A stretch of DNA of 64,000 bases from NCBI RefSeq assembly GCF_900111005.1, contig NZ_FOFV01000014.1, positions 62,001 through 126,000 of the forward strand. The letters are read 5' to 3'. This DNA comes from Lentzea albida (GTDB lineage: Bacteria; Actinomycetota; Actinomycetes; Mycobacteriales; Pseudonocardiaceae). Below the pieces are notes generated by a model. The model saw nothing but the letters and a program-made list of their open reading frames with translations. It was not told where the DNA came from and did not search any database. The translations under genes and the position numbers were made by a program. This document shows, piece by piece, positions 35,901-44,446 of this stretch (positions are counted from its first letter, which is position 1; each line of letters starts with the position of its first letter).

Positions 35901-36194
35901 TCAGGAGTCGGCTGAGCCCTTGCGGTCGGTGTGGCCCAGCGACCGCTCCGGCGCCACCCGGTCCCGCACGAGCTGCTTGAGCACGGCGAGGTCCGGGAAG
36001 CCCTCCTGCTCCTTGCGCGACCACAGGGTCTCGCCGTCGAGCCGCACGTCGAACACGCCGCCGGTGCCGGGGATCAGCGCGACCTCGCCCAGCTCCGCGG
36101 TGAACGTGGTCAGCAGCTCCTGGGCCGTCCACCCGGCACGCAGCAGCCAGCGGCACTGCGTGCAGTACTCGATCTCCAGACGCGGTGTTCTCAC
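35901..36194 (-). CDS. SelW/Rdx-family thioredoxin-like protein
   Basis: Predicted 97 residues, GTG start. The N-terminal redox site CTQCRW is the CxxC version of the CxxU motif of selenoprotein W, followed by the family's PGTGGVFDVRLDGETLWSRK and a helix ending in VLKQLVRDRV. It should be a small cytosolic redox adaptor. The start overlaps the stop of the upstream XRE gene (GTGA), so the two are translated in series and the regulator may respond to redox state. The 150 bases after its 3' end, up to the convergent SUKH gene, show no gene. Confidence 0.88.
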   Translation of the reverse strand: MRTPRLEIEYCTQCRWLLRAGWTAQELLTTFTAELGEVALIPGTGGVFDVRLDGETLWSRKEQEGFPDLAVLKQLVRDRVAPERSLGHTDRKGSADS

Positions 36195-37054
36195 GCCTTA
36201 GTAGTAACAGAGCGGGAGGCGTCGGTACCCCAGTTGGCCAGCAGCTGCAGCCCCTCGGCGGACGGGGAGCCGGGCTCGGCGTGGTAGGTGTTGAGGAACA
36301 TACCGGGCTCGGCCGGCATCGCCAGCGCCTCGTAGGACAGCGTCAGCTCGCCCACGAGCGGGTGGCGCACCACCTTCGTGCCGAAGCTCTTGTCCTTGAC
36401 CTCGTGCGCGGCCCAGAGCTGCCGGAACAGGTCGCTCTTCAGCGACAGCTCGCCGACCAGGGCGGCCATCTCGGGGTCGTCGATGCAGCAGGCGGCGTCC
36501 GAGCGCAGGAACGCGACGATGTCGGCGGCCTTGGCCTCCCAGTTGACGAAGAGCTCCTGGTAGCGGGGCCGCAGGAAGATCAGGCGCGCCCAGTTGCGGT
36601 CGCGTGGCTCGAGCTCGCCCCAGTCGCCGAACAACGCCTCGGCCATGGGGTTCCACGCGAGGATGTCCGTGCGCCGCCCGCTGATGTACGCGGGCACGCC
36701 GATGCTGTCGAGCAGGTGCCGCAACGCGGGCCGCACCATCGTGCGCGTGGCGGCCTTCTTCTTCGGGCGCTTGCTGCTGGTCAGGTTGCCCAGGTAGTCG
36801 CGCTCGGCGTCGGTGAGCCGCAACGCGCGGGCGATCGAGTCCAGGACCTCGGTCGAGACGTTGCGCCCGTTGCCCTGCTCCAGGCGCGTGTAGTAGGCGA
36901 CGGACACGCCCGCGAGCTGCGCCAGTTCCTCCCGGCGCAGGCCCGGTACGCGGCGGGCCCGGCCGTACTGCGGCAGCCCCACGTCGTCCGGCGACAGCCG
37001 TGCGCGGCGGCTGCGCAGGAAGTCGCTCAGCTCGGTGCGCGGATCGACGGTCAT
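36191..37054 (-). CDS. XRE regulator with MmyB-like ligand domain
   Basis: Predicted 287 residues. N-terminal helix-turn-helix of the XRE type (RREELAQLAGVSVAYYTRLE) in the characteristic context RARRVPGL, followed by a MmyB-like ligand-binding domain (~110-280: ILAWNPMAEALFGDW, NWARLIFLRP, HPLVGELTLSYEAL). Many actinobacterial members bind fatty acids or other hydrophobic ligands and control a divergent oxidoreductase; here the divergent gene is the alcohol dehydrogenase at 37201. Start ATG 37054 has a GATACT box 6 bases upstream, suggesting a leaderless mRNA. Confidence 0.88.
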   Translation of the reverse strand: MTVDPRTELSDFLRSRRARLSPDDVGLPQYGRARRVPGLRREELAQLAGVSVAYYTRLEQGNGRNVSTEVLDSIARALRLTDAERDYLGNLTSSKRPKKKAATRTMVRPALRHLLDSIGVPAYISGRRTDILAWNPMAEALFGDWGELEPRDRNWARLIFLRPRYQELFVNWEAKAADIVAFLRSDAACCIDDPEMAALVGELSLKSDLFRQLWAAHEVKDKSFGTKVVRHPLVGELTLSYEALAMPAEPGMFLNTYHAEPGSPSAEGLQLLANWGTDASRSVTTKA

Positions 37055-37200
37055 GGGGCCGAGTATCCCCGCGTCCCGGGGAGCGTGCCTGACATTGCTG
37101 GTAGTAGGCACAGCGCGCATACGAAAACCAGGTGCCTGGGTAATCCTCGCGGACGGGAGCAGTGTCGTCACCGACACGACGAAACGAGGAGAACAGCCTG

Positions 37201-38241
37201 ATGAGCACCGTCGCTGCCTACGCCGCGCCCGCACCCAAGGCGCCGCTGGAGCGCACGACCATCGAGCGTCGCGCGGTCGGCGCGCACGACGTCCTGATCG
37301 ACATCAAGTTCGCCGGCATCTGCCACTCCGACATCCACCAGGTCGACGAGGGCTGGGGCGAGGCCATCTTCCCGATGGTGCCCGGCCACGAGATCGCGGG
37401 CGTGGTCGTCGAGGTCGGTTCCGAGGTCACCCGCCACGCCGTCGGCGACCACGTCGGCGTCGGCTGCATGGTCGACTCGTGCCGCGAGTGCGACTTCTGC
37501 AAGCGCGGGCTGGAGCAGTACTGCGCCAACGGCAACACCATGACCTACAACGGCGTCGACCGCCGCGGCGACGTCACGTACGGCGGCTACTCGCAGCAGA
37601 TCGTCGTCGACGAGAACTACGTCGTGCGCATCCCGGACTCGCTGCCGCTGGACGTCGCCGCGCCGCTGCTGTGCGCCGGCATCACGCTGTACTCGCCGCT
37701 CAAGCACTGGGGCGTCGGACCGGGCAAGAAGGTCGCCGTCGTCGGCCTGGGCGGCCTCGGCCACATGGGCGTGAAGATCGCCGCCGCGCTGGGCGCCGAG
37801 GTGACCGTGCTGTCGCAGTCGCTGCGCAAGAAGGAGGACGGGCTCAAGCTCGGCGCCCACGACTACCGCGCCACGAGCGACCCGGCCACGTTCACCGAGC
37901 TCAAGGGTAAGTTCGACGTGATCGTCTCCACGGTGTCCGCGCCGCTCGACTTCACCGCCTACCTCGGCCTGCTCAAGACCGACGGCGCGCTGGTGAACGT
38001 CGGCGCGCCGGAGGAGCCGGTCTCGATCAACCTGTTCGGGCTGCTCGGCGGCCGCAAGACGCTCGCCGGTTCGATGATCGGCGGCATCGCGGAGACCCAG
38101 GAGATGCTGGACTTCTGCGCCGAGCACGACCTGGGCGCGGAGATCGAGCTGATCAGCGCCGACCAGATCAACACCGCCTACGAGCGCGTGCAGTCGAGCG
38201 ACGTGCGCTACCGGTTCGTGATCGACACCGCCACCATCTGA
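37201..38241 (+). CDS. Zinc-dependent alcohol dehydrogenase (CAD/YahK type)
   Basis: Predicted 346 residues of the medium-chain dehydrogenase family. The catalytic zinc site is in [10 protein letters not shown] and PGHEIAG, the structural zinc site in [15 protein letters not shown], and the NADP Rossmann motif is [11 protein letters not shown] near residue 180. This is the cinnamyl-alcohol-dehydrogenase-like group that reduces aldehydes with NADPH. AGGAGAA lies about 8 bases before the ATG. It is divergent from the XRE/SelW operon, and the 146-base gap between them is the probable operator region (two GTGCCTG repeats at 37085 and 37132). Confidence 0.92.
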   Translation: MSTVAAYAAPAPKAPLERTTIERRAVGAHDVLIDIKFAGICHSDIHQVDEGWGEAIFPMVPGHEIAGVVVEVGSEVTRHAVGDHVGVGCMVDSCRECDFCKRGLEQYCANGNTMTYNGVDRRGDVTYGGYSQQIVVDENYVVRIPDSLPLDVAAPLLCAGITLYSPLKHWGVGPGKKVAVVGLGGLGHMGVKIAAALGAEVTVLSQSLRKKEDGLKLGAHDYRATSDPATFTELKGKFDVIVSTVSAPLDFTAYLGLLKTDGALVNVGAPEEPVSINLFGLLGGRKTLAGSMIGGIAETQEMLDFCAEHDLGAEIELISADQINTAYERVQSSDVRYRFVIDTATI

Positions 38242-38260
38242 GTGCCGGCGCCGTGCCCGC

Positions 38261-38632
38261 TCAGGAGGGCGGGCACGGCCTTCCGGTCTCGTAGGCCGCC
38301 GTGGCGCTCACGATCACGTTGTCGAGCTGCAGGAGCGTCTCCTGCAGCTCTTCGATCTGCTTGACCACCGACGACCGATGTCCCCGGAGCTTGTCGATGA
38401 CGTGCGGCGCGCCCACGCCCGTCACCACGCACGGCAGCATCTCGAGGATCGACGCGCTGGAGATCCCGGCCGCGTAGAGCTGCTGGATCAGCCGCACCCT
38501 GCCGACGGCGTGCTCCTCGTAGTGCCGCTGCCCGCTCTCGCTGCGTTGAGCTGCGAGAAGGCCCTGCTCCTCGTAGTAGCGCAACGCGCGCACGCTCACG
38601 CCTGTGCGTTCCGCGAGCTCACCGATGCGCAT
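38261..38632 (-). CDS. MerR-family regulator divergent from OYE gene
   Basis: Predicted 123 residues. MerR winged helix (RIGELAERTGVSVRALRYYE, then EQGLLAAQRS and the wing GQRHYEEHAV) and a coiled-coil dimerisation helix (RSSVVKQIEELQETLLQLDN). Two cysteines are present: Cys73 before the coil (MLPCVVTG) and Cys119 in the C-terminal ETGRPCPPS. The ATG at 38632 has GGAGG 6 bases upstream and gives a standard MerR N-terminus; a GTG at 38647 is an alternative. It presumably controls the divergent ene-reductase gene through the dyad at 38655-38685, as in other MerR/OYE pairs that respond to electrophiles. Confidence 0.85.
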   Translation of the reverse strand: MRIGELAERTGVSVRALRYYEEQGLLAAQRSESGQRHYEEHAVGRVRLIQQLYAAGISSASILEMLPCVVTGVGAPHVIDKLRGHRSSVVKQIEELQETLLQLDNVIVSATAAYETGRPCPPS

Positions 38633-38654
38633 TGAGACCTCCGCCACAAAAGCT

Positions 38655-38685
38655 ACCTCTGACGTTAGTGTCAGGTTTCTAGCCT
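38655..38685. promoter_or_regulatory. MerR/OYE operator-promoter region
   Basis: CTGAC-6-GTCAG dyad (38659-38663 / 38670-38674) centred in ACCTCTGACGTTAGTGTCAG, followed by TAGCCT (38680-38685), a -10-like box 7 bases before the ATG at 38693. Suited to MerR binding and a leaderless OYE mRNA. Confidence 0.55.
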
Positions 38686-38692
38686 AGCTCTC

Positions 38693-39742
38693 ATGCTGCT
38701 CACGAGCTACCGACTCGGCAACCTGACCCTCCCGAACCGCGTCGTCATGGCACCGATGACCCGCTCACGGGCCGTTGACGGCGTTCCGACCGCGGAGACG
38801 GCCACCTACTACGCCCAGCGCGCCACCGCCGGACTCATCGTCACCGAAGGCGTGCACCCGAGCGCGGTCGGCCAGGCCGGTCCGGCCATGCCCGGCCTGC
38901 ACACCGACGAGCAGGTGGCGGCGTGGCGCGTGGTCACCGACGCGGTGCACGCCAACGGCGGCCGCATCTTCGCCCAGCTCATGCACGGCGGCCGCATCGG
39001 GCACGTCGAGGTCGCGGGCCACCAGCCCGTCGGCCCGTCCGCGATCGCCGCAGACGCCCAGGTCTTCACGCCCACCGGCATGCGGCCGGCACCGGTGCCC
39101 CACGCGCTGACGACGGCCGAGGTCGCCGACCAGGTCCAGGCGTTCGGCGACGCGGCACGACGGGCCGTCGAGGCCGGGTTCGACGGGGTCGAGCTGCACG
39201 GCGCCAACGGGTACCTGATCCAGCAGTTCCTGTCCTCCAGCGCGAACGAGCGCACCGACGGCTACGGCGGCTCGACCGCCGGGCGCATCCGGTTCGCCGT
39301 CGAGGCGGTCGAGGCGGCGGTGGACGCCATCGGGGCGGACCGCGTCGGCATCCGGCTGTCACCCGGTGGCCAGATCCAGGGCATCGTCGAGGACAACGTG
39401 CCGGTGCTCTACGGCGAGCTGCTGAAGGCGTTGCCGGACATCGCCTACATCCACGTCATGGCCACCGCGGACGACGAGGTGCTGATGGACCTGCGCAAGG
39501 CGTGGCCGACCGCGTTCCTGTTCAACCCCGGCGGCCAGATCGGCCCGGAGGAGGGCACCCTGGAGCAGGGGCGGCGCTGGCTCGCCAACGGCGCCGACCT
39601 GATCAGCTACGGCCGCGCCTACCTCGGCAACCCCGACCTGGTCGAACGGTTCCGGCTGGGCCTGCCGCTGCGCGTCACCGACCGCGAGACGTGGTTCGGA
39701 GCGCCCAACGGGTACGTCGACTACCCGAGCTATCAGCACTGA
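38693..39742 (+). CDS. Old yellow enzyme family alkene reductase
   Basis: Predicted 349 residues, TIM barrel with FMN. Typical features: LPNRVVMAPMTRSRA at the N-terminus, LMHGGRIGH (His), FDGVELHGANGYLIQQFLSS with the substrate-binding residues, DGYGGSTAGRIRF, and the phosphate-binding GADLISYGRAYLGNPDLVER. It resembles NemA/OYE enzymes that reduce activated alkenes, nitroesters or maleimide-like electrophiles with NAD(P)H. The gene overlaps the convergent TetR gene by 10 bases at its 3' end. Confidence 0.95.
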   Translation: MLLTSYRLGNLTLPNRVVMAPMTRSRAVDGVPTAETATYYAQRATAGLIVTEGVHPSAVGQAGPAMPGLHTDEQVAAWRVVTDAVHANGGRIFAQLMHGGRIGHVEVAGHQPVGPSAIAADAQVFTPTGMRPAPVPHALTTAEVADQVQAFGDAARRAVEAGFDGVELHGANGYLIQQFLSSSANERTDGYGGSTAGRIRFAVEAVEAAVDAIGADRVGIRLSPGGQIQGIVEDNVPVLYGELLKALPDIAYIHVMATADDEVLMDLRKAWPTAFLFNPGGQIGPEEGTLEQGRRWLANGADLISYGRAYLGNPDLVERFRLGLPLRVTDRETWFGAPNGYVDYPSYQH

Positions 39743-40320
39743 AGCGCGCGCACCAGGTGGTCGACGAGCCGTTCCAGGTAGTCGGGTTCCACGGGAGCGC
39801 GCCGGACGGACAGCCGCCAGTAGACCGGTGCCGCGACCAGGTCCAGCGCGATCTCGACGTCGAGGTCGGCCGGCAGCTCGCCGCGTGCCACCGCGCGCCG
39901 GAGGGTCACGGCACCGAGCGCGCGCCGGGGTTCGCCGATCGTCGCCGCGATCGCCTCGGACAACGCCGGGTTGCGGACGGCCTCGGCGGTGAGGTCGGGG
40001 AGGATCGTGGCGAACCGGGGGTGTGTCAGCCAGTCGTGCACGGCCGTGACCGTGGCCAGCAGGTCGCCGCGCAGTGACCCGGTGTCCGGGACCTCGGCCA
40101 GCGGCACGGAGAACTCCGAGAGCGCCGCGACGACCATGTCCTGCTTCGACGGCCACCGCCGGTACAGCGCGCTCTTGCCGACCTCCGCGCGCTTGGCGAC
40201 GGCCTCCATCGACAGCCGGCCATAACCGTTGCGGGCGAGTTCGTCGAACACGGCGTCGGTGATCGCCTGCGTCACCTGGGGCTGCAGCACGGCGGCGCCG
40301 GTCGGGGTGCGCTTGGTCAT
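39733..40320 (-). CDS. TetR-family repressor
   Basis: Predicted 195 residues. N-terminal TetR helix-turn-helix (GYGRLSMEAVAKRAEVGKSA, then LYRRWPSKQDMVVAAL) and an all-helical ligand domain ending in PVEPDYLERLVDHLVRAL. Start ATG 40320 has a perfect TATGAT 7 bases upstream, so it is likely leaderless. Next to that box lies one arm of a 20-bp inverted repeat, the other arm lying in front of the divergent gene pair at 40411. It probably represses itself and that pair. Confidence 0.9.
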   Translation of the reverse strand: MTKRTPTGAAVLQPQVTQAITDAVFDELARNGYGRLSMEAVAKRAEVGKSALYRRWPSKQDMVVAALSEFSVPLAEVPDTGSLRGDLLATVTAVHDWLTHPRFATILPDLTAEAVRNPALSEAIAATIGEPRRALGAVTLRRAVARGELPADLDVEIALDLVAAPVYWRLSVRRAPVEPDYLERLVDHLVRALQC

Positions 40321-40338
40321 GGCGCACATCATAGGACT

Positions 40339-40391
40339 GGACGAGACGGTCCCGTCCCGCCTAAGTTGGACGGGACGGGACCGTCTCGTCC
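40339..40391. promoter_or_regulatory. TetR double operator, perfect 20-bp inverted repeat
   Basis: Arms GGACGAGACGGTCCCGTCCC (40339-40358) and GGGACGGGACCGTCTCGTCC (40372-40391) are exact reverse complements around 13 bases. Each arm contains its own 12-bp palindrome (GACGG-TC-CCGTC). The left arm abuts the TetR -10 box. The right arm fills the spacer of a possible TTGGAC (40366-40371) / TCCATT (40389-40394) promoter for the SnoaL-like gene. Confidence 0.75.
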
Positions 40392-40410
40392 ATTTCTTTC
40401 GGAGGCTGTC

Positions 40411-40791
40411 GTGGACCTCATCCCGAGGGCGCTGCAACTGCTGCTGGACAAGGACATGCTCGGGTTCGCGGGCCTGTGGGCGCCCGACGGCGTGATGGAG
40501 TTCCCCTTCGCCCCGCCCGGCTGGCCCGCCAGGCTGGAGGGCCGTGCCGCGATCGAGGACTACCTGCGCGACTACCCGAAGACGCTCGACATCCAGGGCT
40601 TCCCGAAGCAGGTCGTGCACGTGACGACCGATCCGGACGTCGTCGTCGCCGAGTTCGACGCGGAAGGGGTGGTGGTCGCGTCCGGCAAGCCGTACCGGGC
40701 GTCGTACATCGCCGTCGTCACGACCCGCGACGGCGAGATCGCGCACTACCGCGACTACTGGAACCCGTTGCTGGCACAGGAGCTCGCGTGA
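40411..40791 (+). CDS. SnoaL-like (NTF2 fold) protein
   Basis: Predicted 126 residues in the SnoaL/NTF2-like cone-shaped fold: helical start MDLIPRALQLLLDKDMLGFA, then GVMEFPFAPPGWPARLEGRA and GEIAHYRDYWNPL, the usual C-terminal pattern. Family members are small cyclases, isomerases or binding proteins. GTG start with GGAGG 5 bases upstream. It overlaps the next gene by 4 bases (GTGA), and both are probably controlled by the divergent TetR protein. Confidence 0.88.
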   Translation: MDLIPRALQLLLDKDMLGFAGLWAPDGVMEFPFAPPGWPARLEGRAAIEDYLRDYPKTLDIQGFPKQVVHVTTDPDVVVAEFDAEGVVVASGKPYRASYIAVVTTRDGEIAHYRDYWNPLLAQELA

Positions 40792-41591
40792 CCACGTTGA
40801 TCATCGGCGGTACCGGCACGACCGGCAGCCGGCTCGCGTCCCTGCTGCCCGGCGCCCGTGTCGCCACCCGGAAACCGGAGCGCGCCGACCAGGTCCGCTT
40901 CGACTGGAACGCGCCCGGGACGTTTGACGGCGCCCTGGAGGGGATAGATCGTCTCTACCTGATCCCCCCGGTCGGTGTCGTCGACCCCGCGCCGGTGGTC
41001 GAGTCGCTGCTCACGCGAGCGCGGCTCGTGCGGCGAGTGGTGCTGCTCAGCTCGTCCGCGGTGCCGGAGAGCGCCACGGGGATGGGCGCTCTCCCAGCAC
41101 TCGTGCGCGCGATGCCGGAGTGGGCGGTGCTGCGGCCGTCGTGGTTCATGCAGAACTTCACCGGCGACCACCTCGTGGCGGCCGGGGTCCGCACCGGCGA
41201 GGTCGTGACGGCCACCGGGGACGGCAGGGTCGGGTTCGTCGACGCCGCCGACATCGCCGCCGTGGCCGCCCGCGCGTTGACGGACCCGTTGCCGCACAAC
41301 ACCGAACACCTCATCACCGGCCCGGAGGCGCTCAGCTACGCGGACGCCGCCGCGATCATCACCGACGTCACCGGCAGGACCGTCCGGCACCGTTCGGTCG
41401 GCACCGCGGAGTTGGCGGAGCGCATCGCCGCCGTGCTGCCGCGCGAGTTCGCCGAGGTGCTGGCACGTCTGGACGAGGACATCCGCGGGGGAGCGGAGGA
41501 CCGCGTCACCACCACCGTCGAGGACGTGACGGGCAGGCCGGCCCGGTCGTTCCGCGACTTCGTCAGCGCAACGCTGCGCACGGAACGATGA
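40788..41591 (+). CDS. NmrA-like NAD(P)-binding protein
   Basis: Predicted 267 residues. Atypical short-chain dehydrogenase fold with the N-terminal dinucleotide motif IIGGTGTTGSRLASLL, VLLSSSAVPESATGMG, LRPSWFMQNF and the GFVDAADIAAVAARAL motif typical of NmrA/AgnL4/ergot-alkaloid EasG-like proteins. The active-site YxxxK is not evident. It could be a reductase acting with the SnoaL-like partner or an NADP-sensing regulator. GTG start overlapping the upstream stop; its 3' end overlaps the convergent membrane protein gene by 29 bases. Confidence 0.88.
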   Translation: MTTLIIGGTGTTGSRLASLLPGARVATRKPERADQVRFDWNAPGTFDGALEGIDRLYLIPPVGVVDPAPVVESLLTRARLVRRVVLLSSSAVPESATGMGALPALVRAMPEWAVLRPSWFMQNFTGDHLVAAGVRTGEVVTATGDGRVGFVDAADIAAVAARALTDPLPHNTEHLITGPEALSYADAAAIITDVTGRTVRHRSVGTAELAERIAAVLPREFAEVLARLDEDIRGGAEDRVTTTVEDVTGRPARSFRDFVSATLRTER

Positions 41592-42879
41592 AGAACCAGT
41601 CCTGCGGCTCGTGCTCGAGCCGTGCGTTCTCCTTGCCTGCCGCGCACTCGGCACGGGCGTTGGCCACGCTCTCGTCCCACGGGACGCCGTCCAGCACCGT
41701 GCCGGGTTCGCGCAGGTGGGCGAAGACGCTGACGACCACGAGGATTCCGACGAGGTAGCGGCTCCCGGCGACCACCGCGCGCTCCCAGGTCCGTGCCGGC
41801 ACCGCGTCGAGGCCGACGAAGATCGCGGTGAACAGGAACAGGCACGGCGCGATGCTGTAGCGCTGCGCGGCCATCACGACGCCCGGCGCCTGCACCTGCA
41901 GGACCTGCGCCCAGTTCAGCACCAGGCACGCGACGATCAGCACCACGCTGAAGGCCGTTGCGACCAGCACCAGCGCCCGGCCGTGCCGATCGCCGAACCG
42001 CAGGGCCGCCGCGATCGGCACGGCGGCGACCAGCACCGCCGCGAGGATCACGAGGTTCCCGTTCGCCGGGTAGAACTCGCTGACCCGCTCGGAGCCCGTG
42101 AACGCGACCACGGGCACCCGCAGCAGGCTCGCGAGCAGCACCTGCACCGGGTCCACCTCGTCGTGGGAGTACGGCGTCCTGGACGCGAACACCATCGTCA
42201 GACCCTGCACGGCCAGCGCGGCGAGGAACGCGATCGGCACCTCCCGGCGCGGCTGGGGGAGCCGCACGAGCGCGATCGGTGCCAGCAGGAAGATCAGCGG
42301 GCTGGTCAGGGCGGAGAGGACCACGAACACCGCGACCGGCACACGCGGGGCGTTGCGCCACAACAACGCCCAGAAGGTGCCGTAGAGCAGGAACCAGTGC
42401 AGGTTCGTCACGTTGTTCAACGTCTCGGAGTTGCCCGCGGGCAGCACGACGACGAGCGCCGCCAGCGCGAACCGCGCGGGCGCCGACCGGAGGTACGCCT
42501 TCGAGCCCGCGAACGTGATCAACGCGACGAGGGCGCGCAGCACCGCCGAGCAGACCGCGAACCCCGCCGCCGCCTGCTCGACCGGCAGCAGCGCGACCAG
42601 TTCGGCGACCAGGCGCGGCAGTGCGTGCAGGTAGCCGCCGTACGGGTCGGCGAGGTTCGACAGGGCGGGCGAGCTCAGCGCGTCGAGCAGGAACCGGGCG
42701 CCGTCCTCGGCCCACAGGTGGTCGAGCCTGGCCCAGCCGGCCGGGATCAGCAGCAGGAACGCCACGGAGGCCACGAACGCGGCACCGTGGCCGAGCCACG
42801 CCAGTTCGTGCCGCGGCTCGTCCGGCAGGGGCAGGACGCCGTCCGCCAGATCCGCGCGCCGTAATGTCGTTGATGTCAT
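41563..42879 (-). CDS. Large polytopic membrane protein
   Basis: Predicted 438 residues with about ten membrane segments. Residues just after the first segment (DHLWAEDGARFLLDALSS) include an acidic pair resembling the Asp/Glu loop of GT-C glycosyltransferases, and the topology fits that superfamily, but no clear family is recognised. ATG 42879 is chosen because GGGGGA lies about 8 bases upstream; an ATG at 42894 lacks a ribosome-binding site. The next minus-strand gene upstream encodes a lipoprotein with a sugar-active-enzyme-like propeller, so both may act on cell-surface glycans. Confidence 0.7.
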   Translation of the reverse strand: MTSTTLRRADLADGVLPLPDEPRHELAWLGHGAAFVASVAFLLLIPAGWARLDHLWAEDGARFLLDALSSPALSNLADPYGGYLHALPRLVAELVALLPVEQAAAGFAVCSAVLRALVALITFAGSKAYLRSAPARFALAALVVVLPAGNSETLNNVTNLHWFLLYGTFWALLWRNAPRVPVAVFVVLSALTSPLIFLLAPIALVRLPQPRREVPIAFLAALAVQGLTMVFASRTPYSHDEVDPVQVLLASLLRVPVVAFTGSERVSEFYPANGNLVILAAVLVAAVPIAAALRFGDRHGRALVLVATAFSVVLIVACLVLNWAQVLQVQAPGVVMAAQRYSIAPCLFLFTAIFVGLDAVPARTWERAVVAGSRYLVGILVVVSVFAHLREPGTVLDGVPWDESVANARAECAAGKENARLEHEPQDWFFIVPCAALR

Positions 42880-42927
42880 CTTTCGGTCCCCCATGTCCGA
42901 TTCGACGTCGGTGGAGAACCTAGCCGG

Positions 42928-44430
42928 TCAGCGCCGGACGAGATCCGGCAGGCGTTCGTACTCCGCCCACTTCTCGGCGGACACCTGCGTGATCGTCGAC
43001 GAGTTCAGCGTCGCGACCTCGGGGGACCCGACCACCCACAGCCTGCCGTCGAGCAGGAGCCCGACCTGGCCGTCCGGGCGGCTCACCGCGGGAGCCCCGG
43101 CCGGGACGGTGAACGCGAGCTTGAGGCCGTCGACTCCCTGCGGCCGTGAACCGAGCACACCGCGCGAGAACCTCTCGGCCACCGACCGGCGCTCGAAGCG
43201 CATCACGCTGCCGCCCACGACGACGTCGAGCGTGCGTTCCGGGGACGGCACCGCGAACCCGTTGAGCGCCCTCGCCTCACTCGTGGTGGCGCACCCCTTG
43301 AGACCGACCGCGTCGATGCCGAAGTGGGCGATGTTCGTCGGGCCCGCCGGACCCTCGACGGTGCCGCGCAGCACGTCGATCGCCACGCGCCCGCACGGGT
43401 CCCGCGGGTCGACCACCGCGTGCCCCTCCGGGGTGCGCAACAGGCCGGGACCTTCCTTCCAGGGGCCGGGGATCACCACGGGCTCGAACGGGTGGCGGGT
43501 GAAGTCCCTGTTCCAGAAGGTGATCGTGGTGCCCGCGTCGGTCTCGTGGGCGATGGCGAACGAGCCCGCCGCCTCGATCCACATCCAGTCCGCGCTGAAC
43601 GCCTCGACGACCGATCGCGTGCGCGGGCTGTTGTTCGACGTCACCGGCTTGAAGCCCTGCGTGCCGAGCGCCTCGACGCCCTTGGCGAACGTCGGGTCCT
43701 GCGACCGCAGCACGTACTGGCCGGCGCCGTTCTGGTGCGAGGCGAGACCGGTGGTGTCGGTGAACATCAGGTACACCCAGCCGTCGAGGTAGACGGCCGA
43801 CTGCTGGCCCGCGCCGTAGGTGTTCTCGCGGATGTTGTCCCCGGCGGGACCCAGCAGCGCCTGGCCGCCGTTCGCCCGCGTCCAGCTGACGCCGTCCTTG
43901 CTGGAGGCGACGCCGACCGAGCTGCCGTTCGCGTGGTTGTCCCGCGCCGCGCCCGTGTAATACATGTAGTACGTGTCGCCGATCTTGATCAGCGACGGGT
44001 CGCACGTGTGCATCGCGTCGAAGCTGCCGCCGCTGCCGGAGAACACCGGGACCGCCGTCGAGAACGGTCCGCCGACGGCAGAGCCCTCGCTGTAGAGGAT
44101 GTCGTCGCCGCCGGGAGGGGCCGCGCTGAGCTGGCTGCACCACCACGCGCGCACGCGGTCGCCGTCGACCATCACGGCGGGCGCGTAGTTGTACGGCGCG
44201 TCACCGGCGCCGGCGATCACCGTTCCGCCGCTCTGCCTGCCGTTCTCCACGCCGAGGGTGATCTTGTTCCGGGGTGGTGCTGCCGGAGGCGCCTTCTTCG
44301 TCGACGTGGGCTGCTGCGACTCGACCGCCACACCGATCGGGTCGCCGACCGCCGCGTTGGTGCACGCCGTGACCGCACTGAGAAGCGTGAGCGCAGCGAG
44401 CAACGCGACAGGTGGGCGACTCAGGGGCAC
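42928..44430 (-). CDS. Lipoprotein with GH43-like beta-propeller
   Basis: Predicted 500 residues. Signal peptide with lipobox LSAVTAC, so it is anchored outside the membrane. The mature part resembles the five-bladed propeller of glycoside hydrolase families 43/62/68: DAMHTCDPSLIKIGDTYYMY, YYTGAARDNHANGSSVGVAS, SKDGVSWTRANGG and QQSAVYLDGWVYLMFTDT. A DPS motif and several acidic residues are visible, but I cannot assign the catalytic triad. Arabinan- or xylan-type side chains are possible substrates. GTG start with a perfect TATGAT box (44442-44437, minus strand) 6 bases upstream, so leaderless. Confidence 0.75.
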   Translation of the reverse strand: MPLSRPPVALLAALTLLSAVTACTNAAVGDPIGVAVESQQPTSTKKAPPAAPPRNKITLGVENGRQSGGTVIAGAGDAPYNYAPAVMVDGDRVRAWWCSQLSAAPPGGDDILYSEGSAVGGPFSTAVPVFSGSGGSFDAMHTCDPSLIKIGDTYYMYYTGAARDNHANGSSVGVASSKDGVSWTRANGGQALLGPAGDNIRENTYGAGQQSAVYLDGWVYLMFTDTTGLASHQNGAGQYVLRSQDPTFAKGVEALGTQGFKPVTSNNSPRTRSVVEAFSADWMWIEAAGSFAIAHETDAGTTITFWNRDFTRHPFEPVVIPGPWKEGPGLLRTPEGHAVVDPRDPCGRVAIDVLRGTVEGPAGPTNIAHFGIDAVGLKGCATTSEARALNGFAVPSPERTLDVVVGGSVMRFERRSVAERFSRGVLGSRPQGVDGLKLAFTVPAGAPAVSRPDGQVGLLLDGRLWVVGSPEVATLNSSTITQVSAEKWAEYERLPDLVRR

Positions 44431-44446
44431 GTGCCCATCATAGAGA

